Assembly: GCF_001653235.2 (NCBI RefSeq)
Contig: NC_035790.1
Span: forward strand, 1,550,001-1,614,000
Origin: Pochonia chlamydosporia 170
Taxonomy: Eukaryota > Ascomycota > Sordariomycetes > Hypocreales > Clavicipitaceae
Length of the DNA stretch: 64,000 bases
Direction of reading: 5' to 3'
The notes beneath the pieces are model-generated. The model was not told the origin of the DNA, ran no database searches, and saw only the letters and a program-made list of their open reading frames with translations. The position numbers and the translations under genes were made by a program. Of the stretch, positions 1 to 12,221 are shown piece after piece (the stretch's first letter is position 1; the number at the start of each line of letters is the position of its first letter).

Positions 1-1089
1 AGGACTTGATCGTTTTGCACATGCAAAAGAAGCAAAGAAATCAAAATCCACCTGTGTACCAATACTCTACTGGTCTGGACAACTATCTCGCTCTGCCTGT
101 TGACGGTGTTGACTTAAATGAGGGGGGGGAAGACAAGTGATTCGTCACATACCGCCATTACACGGCAATGAGGCAATAACCAATCTTCTCAATGTCAGTT
201 ATGAGCAGATCAGCCTTCACTCGACAAGATGAGAACGTAGCTCAGGATGTGGATAATCCAGCTTCATTCAACGAGCATCCAAGTCACAAGTACGCAGTAC
301 AGCCATCATAACACCAACCCTTGCTACACTCTTCTTGTATTTAACTTTTGTAGTGGCTACCCATCATATTCAGATGTACGCGCCTACACAACATATGCAT
401 TAATGCGACCCTTTACTGTGCCTAAAGTGTGCCCTCGGTGCCTCTCTTATAAGAGCATCGAGCACCATCGTGACCATCCTTTGCCAAATCAATCCATTGC
501 CAGCGTGCACCTAGCCCTCCTCAAAAATCATGTGCACATATCGACATTAAAAAGCAGCTTCCCTTCTCTCTTTTTTGTCTCATCTTAACATAACATATTT
601 AGTGCGTCGGGGAATAAAGCAGAAACAGACCCCTACTGTCCCCGATGTGTGTTTTCACGGACTTTCAACTGTGGCTGAGTGCCAGCATTTACATGAGAGA
701 ACATTGAAGGGCAAAAACCCGCCCGAGCTCCAGCAAACCTCCCAACTCACAACCATAAAACGCCGAATATCTTCCAGCTAGGTGAGGTCCCATGAGACGA
801 TGCCAATGCCAAAGAAGAAATCAGAAGAAATTATAAAAAGAGAAGATATAAAAAACATATGGTTAAAGTGACTTTAGAAAAAGGAAGAGGTAAAAACCAG
901 AGAGCCAAACCCTCCCAGTATGCAGTATGACCGAATGAACCATTTCATGCCGAAATAAAATAAAATAAAGAGCCGGAAAGACGGGTGACAACAAAAAGAA
1001 GGCACATGTAACGTATTGGTTAATTTCAAGACAGCGCTGGTTTCTTGCGTTTGTTTCTTCTCGACATTTTGCAGGCTGCGTGAATCTGT
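1..1089. other. intergenic, downstream of SCH9
   Basis: No convincing coding region or RNA gene is seen. The open frames here are short, of low complexity and without family resemblance. The part next to 1090 is the probable 3' UTR of the minus-strand kinase gene. Confidence 0.6.
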
Positions 1090-3902
1090 TTACACATCAA
1101 AGTGAGCACCACCCACCATGTGTTCGTCTGTGGTGGACGTTTTCACAATGCCGCTCATACGATTCGCTTTCCTGGTATCAATATCGTCCAAATTATCCCA
1201 ATCGTCCTCATCATGCTGTACTTGGGCGTCATCCATTTCTTCGTCGTCATTTCTGAATCGATCTCTCATGTGATCGTCCAAAGCACTTTCGTCGACAAAG
1301 GTGAACCCCTGGAAGTTGGCTTGAACAGAAGGAGACAAAGGTGTAGATGCGGCATAGCCTCGAGCCAATGCGGCAGCGCGTTCGTTGAGGGAACCGTTTT
1401 GTTCCAGAGCAGTGGTGAACTCGGGGTCGAAATATGAGACGTCAGTCTCAGACTTCAACTTTGGCTTAAACGGGGGCGTGATTAGCTTCTTTGCGAGAAT
1501 ATCCCAATCAATATCGGCAAAGAAGGGGTGGCGTTTTAGCTCCTCCGCATCGTCCGTTGCGCCGAGTCGGTGCTTTGGATTTCTATTAAGCAATCCTTTA
1601 ACGAAGTTGCGCCCTTCTTGCGACAGGGTGTCGCGAGGGAATCGGACCTTGCCGAAGGCAATATTCTTGTACATTTGTTGGGTGTCTTCTGCATAGAAAG
1701 GACTCCAACCGCAGCACATCTCAAAGACCAGAACGCCCAAAGACCAGAAGTCTACCATCTTGGTATAGCCAGACTCATCCAAGAGAACCTCGGGGGCGAG
1801 GTACTCGGTGGTTCCGCAAAAGGTATTTGTAGTATCATTCTTGGTCAAATTAGCCTTGGATAAGCCAAAATCGCACAACGCAATGTGGCCATTGGCGTCG
1901 AGGAGGATGTTTTCCGGTTTGAGATCGCGATAAACGATATCGTTGTTGTGCAGATGCTGAATCGCCAGAATCAGCTCGGCAATGTAGAACTTGGCTCTTC
2001 TTTCATCGAATCGGCCTTCTTTCTGCAAATGCCAAAACAGCTCTCCTCCAGACATGTAATCGGTGACCAGGTAAAGTTCGGAAGGCGTTTGAAACGAGAA
2101 CTTGAGACCAACAATAAAGGGCGAATCGGTGGTGGCCGTGCGGACAAGAATATTGCGTTCCCCAACAGTGTGCGCCACCTCCTTCTTCTGCACAATCACC
2201 TTCTTTTGTAACACCTTCATTGCATAGATTCGTTGAGTGTCTCGCTTTCGCACCTGGTAGACCTGCCCAAAAGTGCCCTTGCCAATGAGCTTCAAGATTT
2301 CGAAATCGCTAGGTCCGAAATGTTTTTTCTCGGACCTCTGATAAAAGGCTTCAACGTATAGTTCGCCAGTCGGCGCATTTTCGGCAACCGTATCGGCGTG
2401 TCCGCGCAAGGTGAACCATCCTCTCACAGGGCTGTCGCCGTCTTTTCGAGCTTGAAAATCGACGTGCCCGAGAAACTCCTCACCAGTGGCGGAATGATCG
2501 TAAACGGAAATGTCGACTAACATATCGGTATCAACAACATCACTTGTGGAAGAAAAATTAGTACATCGAAAAGGAAATTCGCTCAGGGACTAGAGCCACT
2601 ACGCAGTATGAAGTGTGTGTCTCAGGGGAAGCCAAAAACGTACAAAACTGCTTCAGCATCCCATTTTGGATTGCTAGATGGCGTTCGCAAGGTTCGATTA
2701 CGGAACGTATTATAATCGTGGATGCTCGTATTACTGCTTTGACGACTTCGCATAGGGATCGCCATGGGCGGGCGGCCAGAGTCGCTGCCCTGGCGTTGTA
2801 TAGGGATGCCACCAAGGCCGGATGGCGTTGCGCTGAGCGTTTCCTCCTCTTCAACGGGTCTCGGACCGCCCGAGATAAGTTCGCTTCGTTGAAACACTGC
2901 GACAACATAGGGATCTCGGCACTTTCGCAATCCACGTGCTTCGGCGATTTTAATGGTTAGCTTGCCCTTTTGCGCAGGAGGCTGGACGCCGGCAGTTCGT
3001 GGAGTTTGAGTTCCGCTGCCTGATTCTGCTCCATCGTTGCTAGTTCTGCCTGGAGTGTCTCTGCCGTCAGAGTGGGAGTGAGCGGCAGAGAGGGCTCTCG
3101 TGGGAGTCGGCGGACCGCTCTTGAAGATGACACCACGAGTTAGTTCTTTGAGTCCCTCGAGCGAAAACCACTTGCTTGGGGCAGAGGTTTGGGAAAGATT
3201 GGGGGAAGTTTTAGAAGTTGACGATGACGAAGATGACGATTGGGGTGGAATTTGTGAAGTGGCAGGAGAAACAAGCTCAGCCCCTACCGTCTCTGGTTGA
3301 GTTGAGACTGGAGGTGCCAGAGAGCCTATACCATCGCGACCCTCATGTATTCTTGACGATCTCTTAGAGGTCGTCCTGGCGGTCGCTCCGTTTTCGAAGT
3401 TTCTGCCTTTACAAGAAGAGGTTTCGGAATATGATGGCTGTGAAGAAGGGGGAGTTGGATATGAATGGGAAATCACGGTTGGTGGTATGATGTGACTCGA
3501 AGTGGAATCAAGCTTGTCCAAACGCATGGGGAGATGGCAATCTGATATCCTTCGGCTGCAGCGCAACGACTTCTTGGAAGAAGACTGACACCGTGGTCGC
3601 TTCTCCGAAGATGCAGGACAATCATTCTGGACCGGCAATTGTGACGGCTGATCCAAGAATAAAGGCGGTGACCCAGAGCTGGGAGACACCAGAGGAACAG
3701 AGGAAGCACAAGCAGAAGACTCGTTTGCAGAAGGGTCTTGACGAACCTGGCTGAAGTAGCTCATGATTCCCGGCAGACGTTTGTCGTGGAGGTCTGGTTG
3801 AGGGGTCGCTACGCCAGACCGTGGTGTGTCAGAGCCGATGTGATCCGCTCCATCTTCATCGGTAGCAGCGGTCCTAGTAGATGATGGGTCAACTCCTGGC
3901 AT
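1090..3902 (-). CDS. SCH9: AGC serine/threonine protein kinase SCH9 (C2 domain plus kinase)
   Basis: Two exons, 3902-2644 and 2542-1090, predict 903 aa. The 101-nt intron (2643-2543) has a GTACGT donor, a CTAAT branch site and an AAG acceptor, and it splits the C2 domain. Residues 1-310 are Ser/Pro-rich and probably disordered. A C2 domain spans about 312-487 and the kinase starts near 500 with the glycine loop GKGTFGQV, then AMKVLQKK, YRDLKPEN, DFG and the activation segment TFCGTTEYLAPE. The hydrophobic motif FQGFTF lies near residue 830. This domain order is diagnostic of fungal Sch9, the TORC1-controlled AGC kinase acting in nutrient signalling, growth and stress response. The hydrophobic-motif Thr is the TORC1 target in yeast. 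I chose the ATG at 3902 because the upstream in-frame extension to 4361 reads like a translated 5' leader, rich in Phe, Leu and Pro. An acidic tail follows the hydrophobic motif. Confidence 0.93.
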
Positions 3903-6794
3903 TGTCGATTCGGGCACGCACAACACGGCGTGTGGAAGTGCGGTGCCAATTGTGAAAGAAGCAAAAAAAAAAATCCCAATATAAGACAGAATGCGTAATT
4001 GCCCAGTAACAAAAGGGCGCGGAGGAGGAAGAGCCTTGGTGAGGAGAGAGAGATGCGGTGGGAACACTAGTTCATGACGGCTGCCAAGAGCCTTGAATGT
4101 TTCTTCTTCACTGAGGGGCGCCAAACAATGAAACCCACGATGCGGACCGGAGAAGACGAGAGAGTGGCTGCGAGGAAAACACGGAACTACCCAGAGCAGT
4201 CCAACCCAGAAAAGGCCAGTGCAAAAAGGTGGCAATTGCTGCGTTCCGTTTGCAAAGAACAGAAACAAGGTCTCAATAATGGGAAAGAAAGGGAAGAGGA
4301 AAAAAATGCACACGGAGGGGAGCGTGTGTGGAAGCAATTCCGAGAGCGGATGTGCAATCAAGTCATGGTTGCTAGCTCAATTGTGAAGGAAAGGCAAGGC
4401 AAGGCAAGGGCAAAAGGGATGACGAGATGAATGAATTTTTGCGCCGGAGCGACCAGCATCGACCATGCTATGCTGTCTGGTGCTGGAGCTCTGGAGTCGG
4501 CGAGGGGAGGGTGAGAGTGAGGGTCAATGGGAGACTGGAGGGCGAGGGTCTGGTGCAAAAAAAAAAAAAGAGTGGAGATGTCGAGGCTTGATTTGAGCTC
4601 CAAGAGGCAAAAGGCCGTGTGGCTGTCCAACCGGTGAACATTGAATCATCATGGCCCACGACATGGAGGGTGTGGCGCGGAACTTGGCAGTCCTTGGGTC
4701 ATTGAGTCCAGTCATGGTCCAGGTCGCCGTTGACGGAGGCTCCAGTGAGCAGACCAGTGCGTCGTGCAAGTGCCAGGTGCCAGCCTGCTCTAGCGTCTAG
4801 AGGTCAACTGGTACTTGACAAATGTACTCAAGTGCTCCGTACCGTCAAGTCAGGTCAAGTCAAGTCAAGTCAAGTCAGTTACCTAGTACCTAGGTAGTTG
4901 GCTTGGCTTGGCTCCAGCCCGTCCTATGCCTGTGTACCTAGGCATGTTCTGCTTGCCTGGAACTGAAATCAACTGAATCAATGATGCTTCAAGTCTCTGG
5001 ATGCACAAACTAGCCCAGCGGGTCATTTGTCATTGTAGCAGAGACCTCACCGCCCAGCACTTGACCATCCCATTTCAACTTGAGACGGTTGGTGATGAAG
5101 CAATGCGTCTCGGAGCCGTGACTGCCGCGACTTGACAGCTATTCCTCGTTTTGCTTTGCTTCCATGCTTTGCTCACTGGAGCCCGTTTCCAAGTCTCAGT
5201 TTGCAGGGTGCCCTTGTTGAACCCAAATGGCGCCATGTTGTATCACGAGCGAGTCAGACAATTCTGGGCATTCAACAAGTCCATGCAGTTGAGTACCAGA
5301 CTATACTGTACAGTAATAGTACAGTACTGTCACCAACAACAGGAACGCTTGCAGCAGCCAACTTTGGAACGCTGCAATGCATCTGACATTTGCCCCCCAA
5401 TGCAATGCCCCGTTTACGCCACGACGGGAAGCTCACTCATGATCAGCTGTGCTTGACTCTGGCCATCCCATGCAACGGCCATACCGACAGCCAGGTTTGG
5501 ATGTATGGAGAGAGTACGGAGTACCAGCCAGCATGTACTGTATCTGCGCTGTCCAGTCTGGCAATTTCATAGTCTGTCCAACAAGCTGCGCCATCTGCCA
5601 GTTGGCTAATGAGCAACTTCGGCATCAGGCATAATAGCCGGCCGGCATCCTTACCTGAACGCAGCGCACGGAGCATTCAGGCAGGTAAAGCCGGGCGGGA
5701 CAGGCCTTATCACCCAAGGTGTGAATAAGTGTTCAGGCGGCCTAATTTCGTCGGAAGGATGCGGCGCTGCCGAAGGGTGGATGCGGATGGGATGAGATGG
5801 GCTGGCATGGCCATGGCCATGGGATGGGGTCCAAGGCGATGTGGTACCAGACCAGACTGGACTGGACTCATCATGGCGATCGATCCGGCGGGTCCCACGC
5901 CAACAATCCACCACATGGTAGTGTACTCCGTACTTTGGTCTGGTATATGTTCCAAGTTTGTAATAACACTCGTCAATGCAAGGCGTGTCCAGGAAATTCA
6001 TCGTCCGATGCTCATCAATGATATTTTTCAGCTTGAGGAGTGGATGCAGAAACAAAGTCGGCATGATTTTTGTTTGTCGAGGATGGTTGATCAAGGCCGT
6101 GTGTCTTGAGTGTAACCGCCTGGTTTGGCACTCCGTACTTGAAGGTCAAGCGAGTTCCATGGAGATGTCTGGTGCTGATCGGAGGACCGATTCGAAACAT
6201 TGATGCTGTTGGTTGTGACGCTGCCGACGCAAACAAGAGCAACCAGTGCCAGAAAGCAAATACTAGATGGACTTGCAACTTGACTTCATGTCTCATCCAA
6301 CTGGATGTATGGGACAAAAGGTCAACCGGTTGAATGCATCTTGTTCTGACTCGCGGTCCAGACGGATCGTTTGGTTTGGCCTTGTCATGTCCAAGTTGGC
6401 CTGGTGCGAAGACATGGAATATTTGAATTGAGAGTACGGCCTCTCAACCAACCACCACTCGGTAGCAGCAAAGGCTGCCAAAAGCCAAGAACCCACTGGC
6501 TCTGGCTCTGACTGGATGACAACGTCTGGTGCATGTACTGCATGTACTGTACTCCGTAGGTAGTTAATTAATTACTTTATCAAAGGGCCACATCAGGCTC
6601 AGCTCCGAAGTCCCGGGCGTGCGATGGCAAAGTCGACACGAATGCCAAGTTCCGCCTCGCTCTCTCTTCCCGTGCTAGAAGCATCCACTGGAATGACAAA
6701 GCAAGTTGATGGCACTTGCCATACGAGCATGGAGCACACTTTGATTCAACAAATGATTCGTTTTGGATTCGAGGGCAAAATACAGCAAAAAAAA
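3903..6794. other. long leader/intergenic stretch upstream of SCH9
   Basis: No supported gene. The part up to about 4.4 kb is probably the SCH9 promoter and 5' UTR. A GTCAA-type short tandem run lies at about 4844-4878. Palindromic CCTAGG-containing motifs and TACGGAGTA-type motifs recur (about 4886, 4936, 5514, 5923, 6130, 6548). Confidence 0.5.
4844..4878. repeat. short tandem repeat, GTCAA units
   Basis: About seven near-perfect copies of a 5-nt unit, with one interruption (CAGGTCAAG). Simple-sequence repeat in the SCH9 upstream region; no function is implied. Confidence 0.85.
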
Positions 6795-6998
6795 CTATCG
6801 CAGGCAGAGAGTGTGCATGTCCGGCTTGGTAATGTAATAAAATAACATAGCAAATAGAGGGAAAGAAAAAGCTGCAACGTACTTTGACATCATAGCCTGG
6901 GTAGCTCGCCTCAGAAGGTCGAACCCCCCAGCGGAGCTGCCATGGCCACCGTGGGCATGAGCATGAGTGTGGACATGGGCGCTCTCGGTGCCCGACAT
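6795..6998 (-). CDS. possible first exon of a small His-rich protein
   Basis: From ATG 6998 the frame encodes a His/Ala/Gly-rich start (HVHTHAHAHGGHGSSAGG) followed by an amphipathic-looking FDLLRRATQAMMSK. A GTACGT donor-like site comes directly after that, at about 6883. The rest of the frame to 6795 would then be intron. I could not find a convincing second exon downstream, so this may be the start of a short two-exon gene, an abandoned gene, or chance. I do not recognise the family. Confidence 0.25.
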   Translation of the reverse strand: MSGTESAHVHTHAHAHGGHGSSAGGFDLLRRATQAMMSKYVAAFSFPLFAMLFYYITKPDMHTLCLR

Positions 6999-7017
6999 GG
7001 CTGAAATCGTGTCCCAA

Positions 7018-10000
7018 ACTACGGTCGAGAGGCCCGAAACAAGCGAAGAGTGATTAATACAGAGACCAGAGACCGCAGAGAAGAGACTCGACGGTGAGCG
7101 CGAGATGGAAGAGAGACAGGATGTGGTGAGGCGTCACGGATGATACGCCACGGGTCGAGGTCGGTGACAGGAGGGATTTTCCAGTCGATGAAACGGTTGT
7201 ATGGGTAGGTATGGATGGTTTTGTAAGAAGTAGTGTCAGGTTTGGTCGTTGGAGGTGCAGCGGAGAAGGTCTGGTTACGTTTGATCGAAGGTATGAGATT
7301 TTGATGGATGGCATGGGAAGCAAGCATTCTAGTTTGGGGGCGATGCGACTGGAGGCGAAATGGCTGCACGCAGTGAGTGAGTGAGTGAGTGGAGGATGCC
7401 ACGCCTACTTGCTACCTCCAGTCGACATGGCATGAACAGCACTTGAGTGCCATTCTTCACAGCTGAAGTGAGGGGCAAAAATCAATTTGATCATTTTCGG
7501 AGCAGAGCCTCGTCAATCCCAATGCCTCGACTGGCACCGTTGGACGCTTGAGCTTCTAATTCACGCCAGACCACGCCAGACCACGCCAGACTGGAAGGGC
7601 CATCCATGGACCAGCCGTGGACCAGATCCAAAGGACTTGACCAAGGAATACGAACCGCAAAAGGACTCTCTCTCTGTCCTTGTTCATCCCATTCCACATG
7701 GCGATGGATGGATCTCATGATGGAGCTCCGGCCAGGCGCCGCCTCCAATAGAGCTGCATGGATTGCTCCATCCTCCCCATCCCAATCCAATCCAACCAGT
7801 TGACGTATGGAGTTTGTGAATGACTCCTCAACTCTTTTGCCGCCTCCTTGCGTTATCTCTCGCGTTGCGGGGATGGGCCAGCTGGGGCAGGAGCACTTGA
7901 CCAGACTCGTAGCAGCTTCCATTTGTTGATGTGCTCTGGATCGTCTGGCTGCATGTGTCCTTGCAGGTTCAAATGTTTCTGGTGTTCAGCAGCCCCGATC
8001 CAGTCCATCGACCCGCCAGGCAGTTATTATCAACCGGAGGCAGCATTAGACAACTTCATGTTCCATCAAATTTCCCAGCTTCCTATTCCCGCCTTCATTC
8101 TCCATTATTTCACCCATTACAAGAAGCACTACCCGTGATTTGGGCGCAGTCAACGGGGCCAAGTCCGGTTTCCTTAGGCCCGAGCTTTGCCTATTAATAT
8201 CATTGACCAGTCCAGAGACGTCAAAGCGAGCCTAGCTCTTTTGTAATTGTCAGAGTCAAAGACACTGGCATACATGTATGTCAAGTTCTACACTGCCTCA
8301 ACACATCTCCCAGACTTGTGAAGCTCTCGTGATTGCAGCATCCAATGCATCATTTAGCTTCACCTCTTTCTGAAACCGGCCAAGAAAATAAGAATGACCA
8401 GCCCAAGGAAAAATTGACGATTACACTGCAGACTCGTTGTTGACATGGTCCAACGCGTCACTTCAGCAAAGCAAATATATTTGACAAAGCAGCCACCAAA
8501 CGAAGGTTCTTTTGCCTACGATCAAGAATGACTGGAGCCAATGCCTGGGTCAGGACGCAGCGCATGCCATGTGGTTGGCCCTAGTTGCAACTCGGATGGT
8601 CAGAGAGCACAAGGCTGATTTGATTTGATTGTGCAGCATTGTCACCAAGACCATCAAACGGGATTTGTGTCCTGGTCTTACTGACCTTGAAGGCTTGACT
8701 GCCTGATTCACCCTCCAAGGGAAATATGCAAAGATCCAGGGATTTCTAATACGCTCTCCTTGTACTCCATACCAGGCTCTGGAATAGACACCCAACCAGG
8801 ACGCACAGCTAGCTACAGTAGCTTACTTCGCCTCATCCTTGGTTTTTGATGTTGTCTGGGCCGAGAGGGAATCAAAGCTCGACCTTCAGCCTCGAACAGA
8901 TAGCGTCTTTTCAATGCCCGCCAGCCTATTAATATCAATATTGCTCCGCCCCGTCCACTGCTAGCCGTCGCATTTCCCCGGTCGAAAATTGCATCTGGGA
9001 GCAAGCAATGACTGGCATGGGCATGGCATGACATGGCCATCACAGACATGGATCCGGTCCAAGCCGGAGGTGTCAGCCATATCTGCTCAAATGCTGTTTC
9101 CGAGCGGCTCAAGTCTCTAAGACTCGTCATCTTTGCCGTGTCCCACTTGTACTCACTAGGAGCCTCAATTGAGACAATCCTGCGAGGTTACACACAACTT
9201 GCCTGCTTACTCTGCATTGTCCTCAGCCCAGCCTGAGAAGCCAAGCTTCCATGGCACTTTGGCTTCTTTATCGTTCAACGAGAAGCGCTGCGTACTGTCT
9301 GGTACGATTTTCGCATCAGCCAGTTCCCCAAAGAGCCAGAGCAGATCCGACCTGACCAGACCAGACCAATTCTCAACCCCGCCTTTTCAATGTTCGCCAT
9401 TGACGCTTCATCCACCTGAACCCCACCAAGACATTGCACTTGGGCTGCGAGAGCTTTCGAGGCGTCTGCTGAGAATCCACCAGACTCGATCATCTTTGCC
9501 CCGCCATTTATTACAGTATATGGGAGGTGCTTGAAGATCGCGAACAGAGTGGGTGGGTTGATGGGCGGTGCAATCAATTGCACAGGTGATAGCCTGTGCG
9601 TCCTGTCATGCCGCAAACACCACCTCACAACGCTTCCGGTTGCCAACCAGACCGCCGTAGGGCTCAGGCAGCCGTATCATGACTTGAACAATGGCTGATC
9701 AATTCGACGAATATTTGACGGCTCCGGCACTTCAGTCCTCCCAACCCATGTGAGAATCTATCCGGAGCTTCGACATGCCAGAGTAGGCGGAGACATCTCC
9801 TTCGCATAGCATCACGCTCACGCTCACACTCACACCCGAGACGAGCAAGAGTCGGCTCAGCATACCCAGTCTGATCAACCCCGAGGCAAGACAACTTTGT
9901 TGATACGACTCAGCAGCTTCGCTTCAGGTACCTTGTACCAAGTGCACACAGCCAAGTTCCAAGATTGTCAGTGCCGAGTAGCCATCACGAGGGGACTGTT

Positions 10001-10178
10001 TCGGCACTGTAACATGCAGCCAAAGCAACACTGCTGAGACACTTGATATTCGTATCACTTTACTCGGCATATCACTGTTCGTCGCAATCACCCCGTCGAC
10101 TTTTTAGGTTTTAGTTCCGCCCCAGCTGTTGCAGGTGCAACTTAGTACGAAATAAGTCCACCTGCACACGTGATCAAA
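7018..10178. other. gene-poor intergenic stretch
   Basis: No coding region supported on either strand. A 10-nt unit CACGCCAGAC is repeated three times in tandem at 7562-7591. Related CCAGAC/GTCTGG words recur around 5850, 9350 and in other intergenic regions of the window. The tRNA cluster begins at the right end. Confidence 0.5.
7562..7591. repeat. three tandem copies of a 10-nt unit
   Basis: Perfect triplicate of CACGCCAGAC read directly from the sequence. No gene overlaps it. Confidence 0.85.
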
Positions 10179-10278
10179 GGCCGTGTAGCTCAATGGCAGA
10201 GCGTCTGACTACGACTGATGCCCTGTGGCGTTACGATCTGTAATCAGAAGGTCGCAGGTTCGACCCCTGTCTCGGTCA
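10179..10278 (+). tRNA. tRNA-Arg(ACG), intron-containing, copy 1
   Basis: The D arm (GCTC/GAGC), anticodon stem (TCTGA/TCAGA), T arm with GGTTCGACC loop and discriminator A are all present. Anticodon ACG is at 10211-10213, in a CTACGAA loop once the intron is removed. The intron lies at the canonical place after position 37 and spans 10215-10242 (28 nt), giving a 72-nt mature tRNA. ACG (read as ICG after deamination) decodes Arg CGN codons. The acceptor stem has one T-T mismatch (pair 6) and one G-T pair, both shared by all three copies in this window. Confidence 0.92.
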
Positions 10279-10296
10279 CTTTGAATCTTTTATACA

Positions 10297-10395
10297 GGCC
10301 GTGTAGCTCAATGGCAGAGCGTCTGACTACGATTAGTATCTTGGGATACTTGATATGTGATCAGAAGGTCGCAGGTTCGACCCCTGTCTCGGTCA
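10297..10395 (+). tRNA. tRNA-Arg(ACG), intron-containing, copy 2
   Basis: Same mature sequence as copy 1, which ends 18 nt upstream. Anticodon ACG is at 10329-10331. The intron spans 10333-10359 (27 nt) and is unrelated in sequence to that of copy 1. Mature length is 72 nt. Confidence 0.92.
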
Positions 10396-11117
10396 ATTTT
10401 TTGCTATAGACATATCTTTTTTTGGATGTTGAAAGATTTGCAATCTTTTGTCGCCCCGAATGCCGTTGTGAGACGTTGCACTAAGGCGTGTAGGTATCCG
10501 CCAGTGGTTGCCGCATTTGGAGTTGCCAACCTTAAACCCAGCCCAGCCTTGAAGAAAGAAACCGGAAGCCATTGATGAGCGTACTGGAGAAACAAAAAGT
10601 AATAAGGTCGCGGAAATTGAAATCCACTCCATGATGGAGACTAAGATGTTCCAAGCAGTTGTCATCCGTGGGCCGAATATCGTCTCGCCTCCGGCAATGG
10701 GATTCTTAACTACCTAGGTAAGTTAGACCTATAACACGGCGAAAACGGCCTGGCTACTCCCGTTCTCTTCAAATGTTCCTGCGCCCACCCTGCAAAATAT
10801 CGAGTAACAATCTAAGAGGTGTATGGTATCAGTTTTAATCAACTCACACTGCATACGAAACTAGACGGAGCTGCAATATATCCCTGTCAAGGGTAGCTCA
10901 GGTTGTCCAAAATTATATAGGGTAAGTTTGAGTCCACATTTTTCATGGAGAATCATAAGACGAAGTGAATAATTGGAATTCACCCAGCAATAAAACACGA
11001 TTCTGTACTCCGTAGCAATAATGTAGGTTCAAAAAGAAAACGTCACAAGTAACGTGCTCTATCACTTGAATGAAAAAAAAATGTGAGTAGACTGACTCTA
11101 TTAGAGAACCAAAAAAT
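10396..11117. other. intergenic between tRNA copies
   Basis: AT-rich spacer with no coding signal. A TACTCCGTA motif occurs near 11004. Confidence 0.5.
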
Positions 11118-11214
11118 TGACCGAGACAGGGGTCGAACCTGCGACCTTCTGATTACTGAATATGACCTGATGATCACGTCGTAGTCAGACGCTCTGCCAT
11201 TGAGCTACACGGCC
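11118..11214 (-). tRNA. tRNA-Arg(ACG), intron-containing, copy 3
   Basis: Inverted copy, with mature sequence identical to copies 1 and 2. The anticodon on the minus strand corresponds to 11182-11180. The intron is 11178-11154 (25 nt), again with its own sequence. All canonical arms are present and mature length is 72 nt. Confidence 0.92.
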
Positions 11215-11862
11215 TGTGATACAAATCTGGGTGCTATTATTCATTATGAACCCTTTGCATCCCATCGTTTGAGTTTCCGCCCCAAACCTTGGCCTTTGCT
11301 GTTCCCTCTCTACCCTTGAATTTGGGTTTGTACACCTGGGGGTACTGTGGTGCAAATTTCATGAGTTTGGGCATTACTAGCCTCTGGTGTGGCTGGCAGC
11401 GCAGAAGGCTGTTGGTGATATGTTCCCAGACCATGGACCTTCAAGCAAAATGGTTGATGAATATTTCCCCATTATTTGGGCTTTTCGCCAGTATAGACGG
11501 AAAAGATTGCGTAAGCCCAGCCGGGTGGCAATGGAGAGGTGCAATCCCAGAAGAATCAGAAGCAGCAGTTGTGTGCCGGTTCCTTCGAAATACCTCCATC
11601 CATCACGGTGATGTACATCGAACAGGTTGCACCGGAGGTTGGACAACATACTGCAATGCAATCAACATTGTACTTCTCACGCCTCACCGAGATACAATGC
11701 CCGTACCTTATACAAGATCGACCGCCAGTGGCGAAACGGCTGCGCGAACAAGACATATCACTTGTTTCAAACCCTTCCCTCCATATGAACGACAGACGCC
11801 AGAGATATCATGATATCTAACATTTGAAAACAAAACCCTTTAAGCAAATACTATCATGCTCG
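11215..11862. other. intergenic
   Basis: A 174-codon open frame on the plus strand (11289-11813) has no recognisable domain and unusual composition, so I treat the stretch as noncoding. The right end is the 3' flank of the small minus-strand gene. Confidence 0.45.
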
Positions 11863-12221
11863 TTACTGGCTACCCTCCTTGACGGCCTTGATCCTCGCCA
11901 ACCACCTCTTCTCCATCTCCAGCGTTACGCCTTGCGGATAGAGCTGTGGATCGATGCCCTGCCGAGCCACCAGCGGATCAGGATACCTTTCTGTGAGTAT
12001 GGTCAGTAAGCTGGGTTTCTTTGTTGGACACATATGTACTTGTGTGAGGGACGTTTGTGGCCTGACTAGAGCGGGTGAGACTAACTCGGGTTGAACGACT
12101 GGTCTGACAGCCTGGCCATGACCTTTTCGTATTCCTCTTTTCTTCTGGAACTGCTACCTGCTGGGGTGACGGGCTCGGAGACCTCGTAGTGCGGTTGTGA
12201 GGAGTTGGGTGCGCCGGCCAT
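11863..12221 (-). CDS. small uncharacterised protein, 87 aa
   Basis: Two exons, 12221-12086 and 11990-11863, are separated by a 95-nt intron with GTTAGT donor and CACAG acceptor. Joining them restores one frame of 87 aa. The product is hydrophilic and basic, with SRRKEEYEKVMARLSDQSF and then a Pro/Tyr-rich RYPDPLVARQGIDPQLYPQG, ending in a Lys/Glu-rich helix-like tail. There is no signal peptide, membrane segment or Cys. The clean splice junction and protein-like composition argue for a real gene. I do not recognise a function. It is divergent from the SUZ-domain gene at 13074. Confidence 0.6.

Noticed and set aside
3903..4361. N-terminal extension of SCH9 by 153 residues
   Set aside because: The sequence is Phe/Pro/Leu-rich and resembles a translated leader; the ATG at 3902 begins a family-like N terminus.
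11289..11813. 174-codon plus-strand frame near the tRNA cluster
   Set aside because: No recognised domain, odd composition and no splice or context support.
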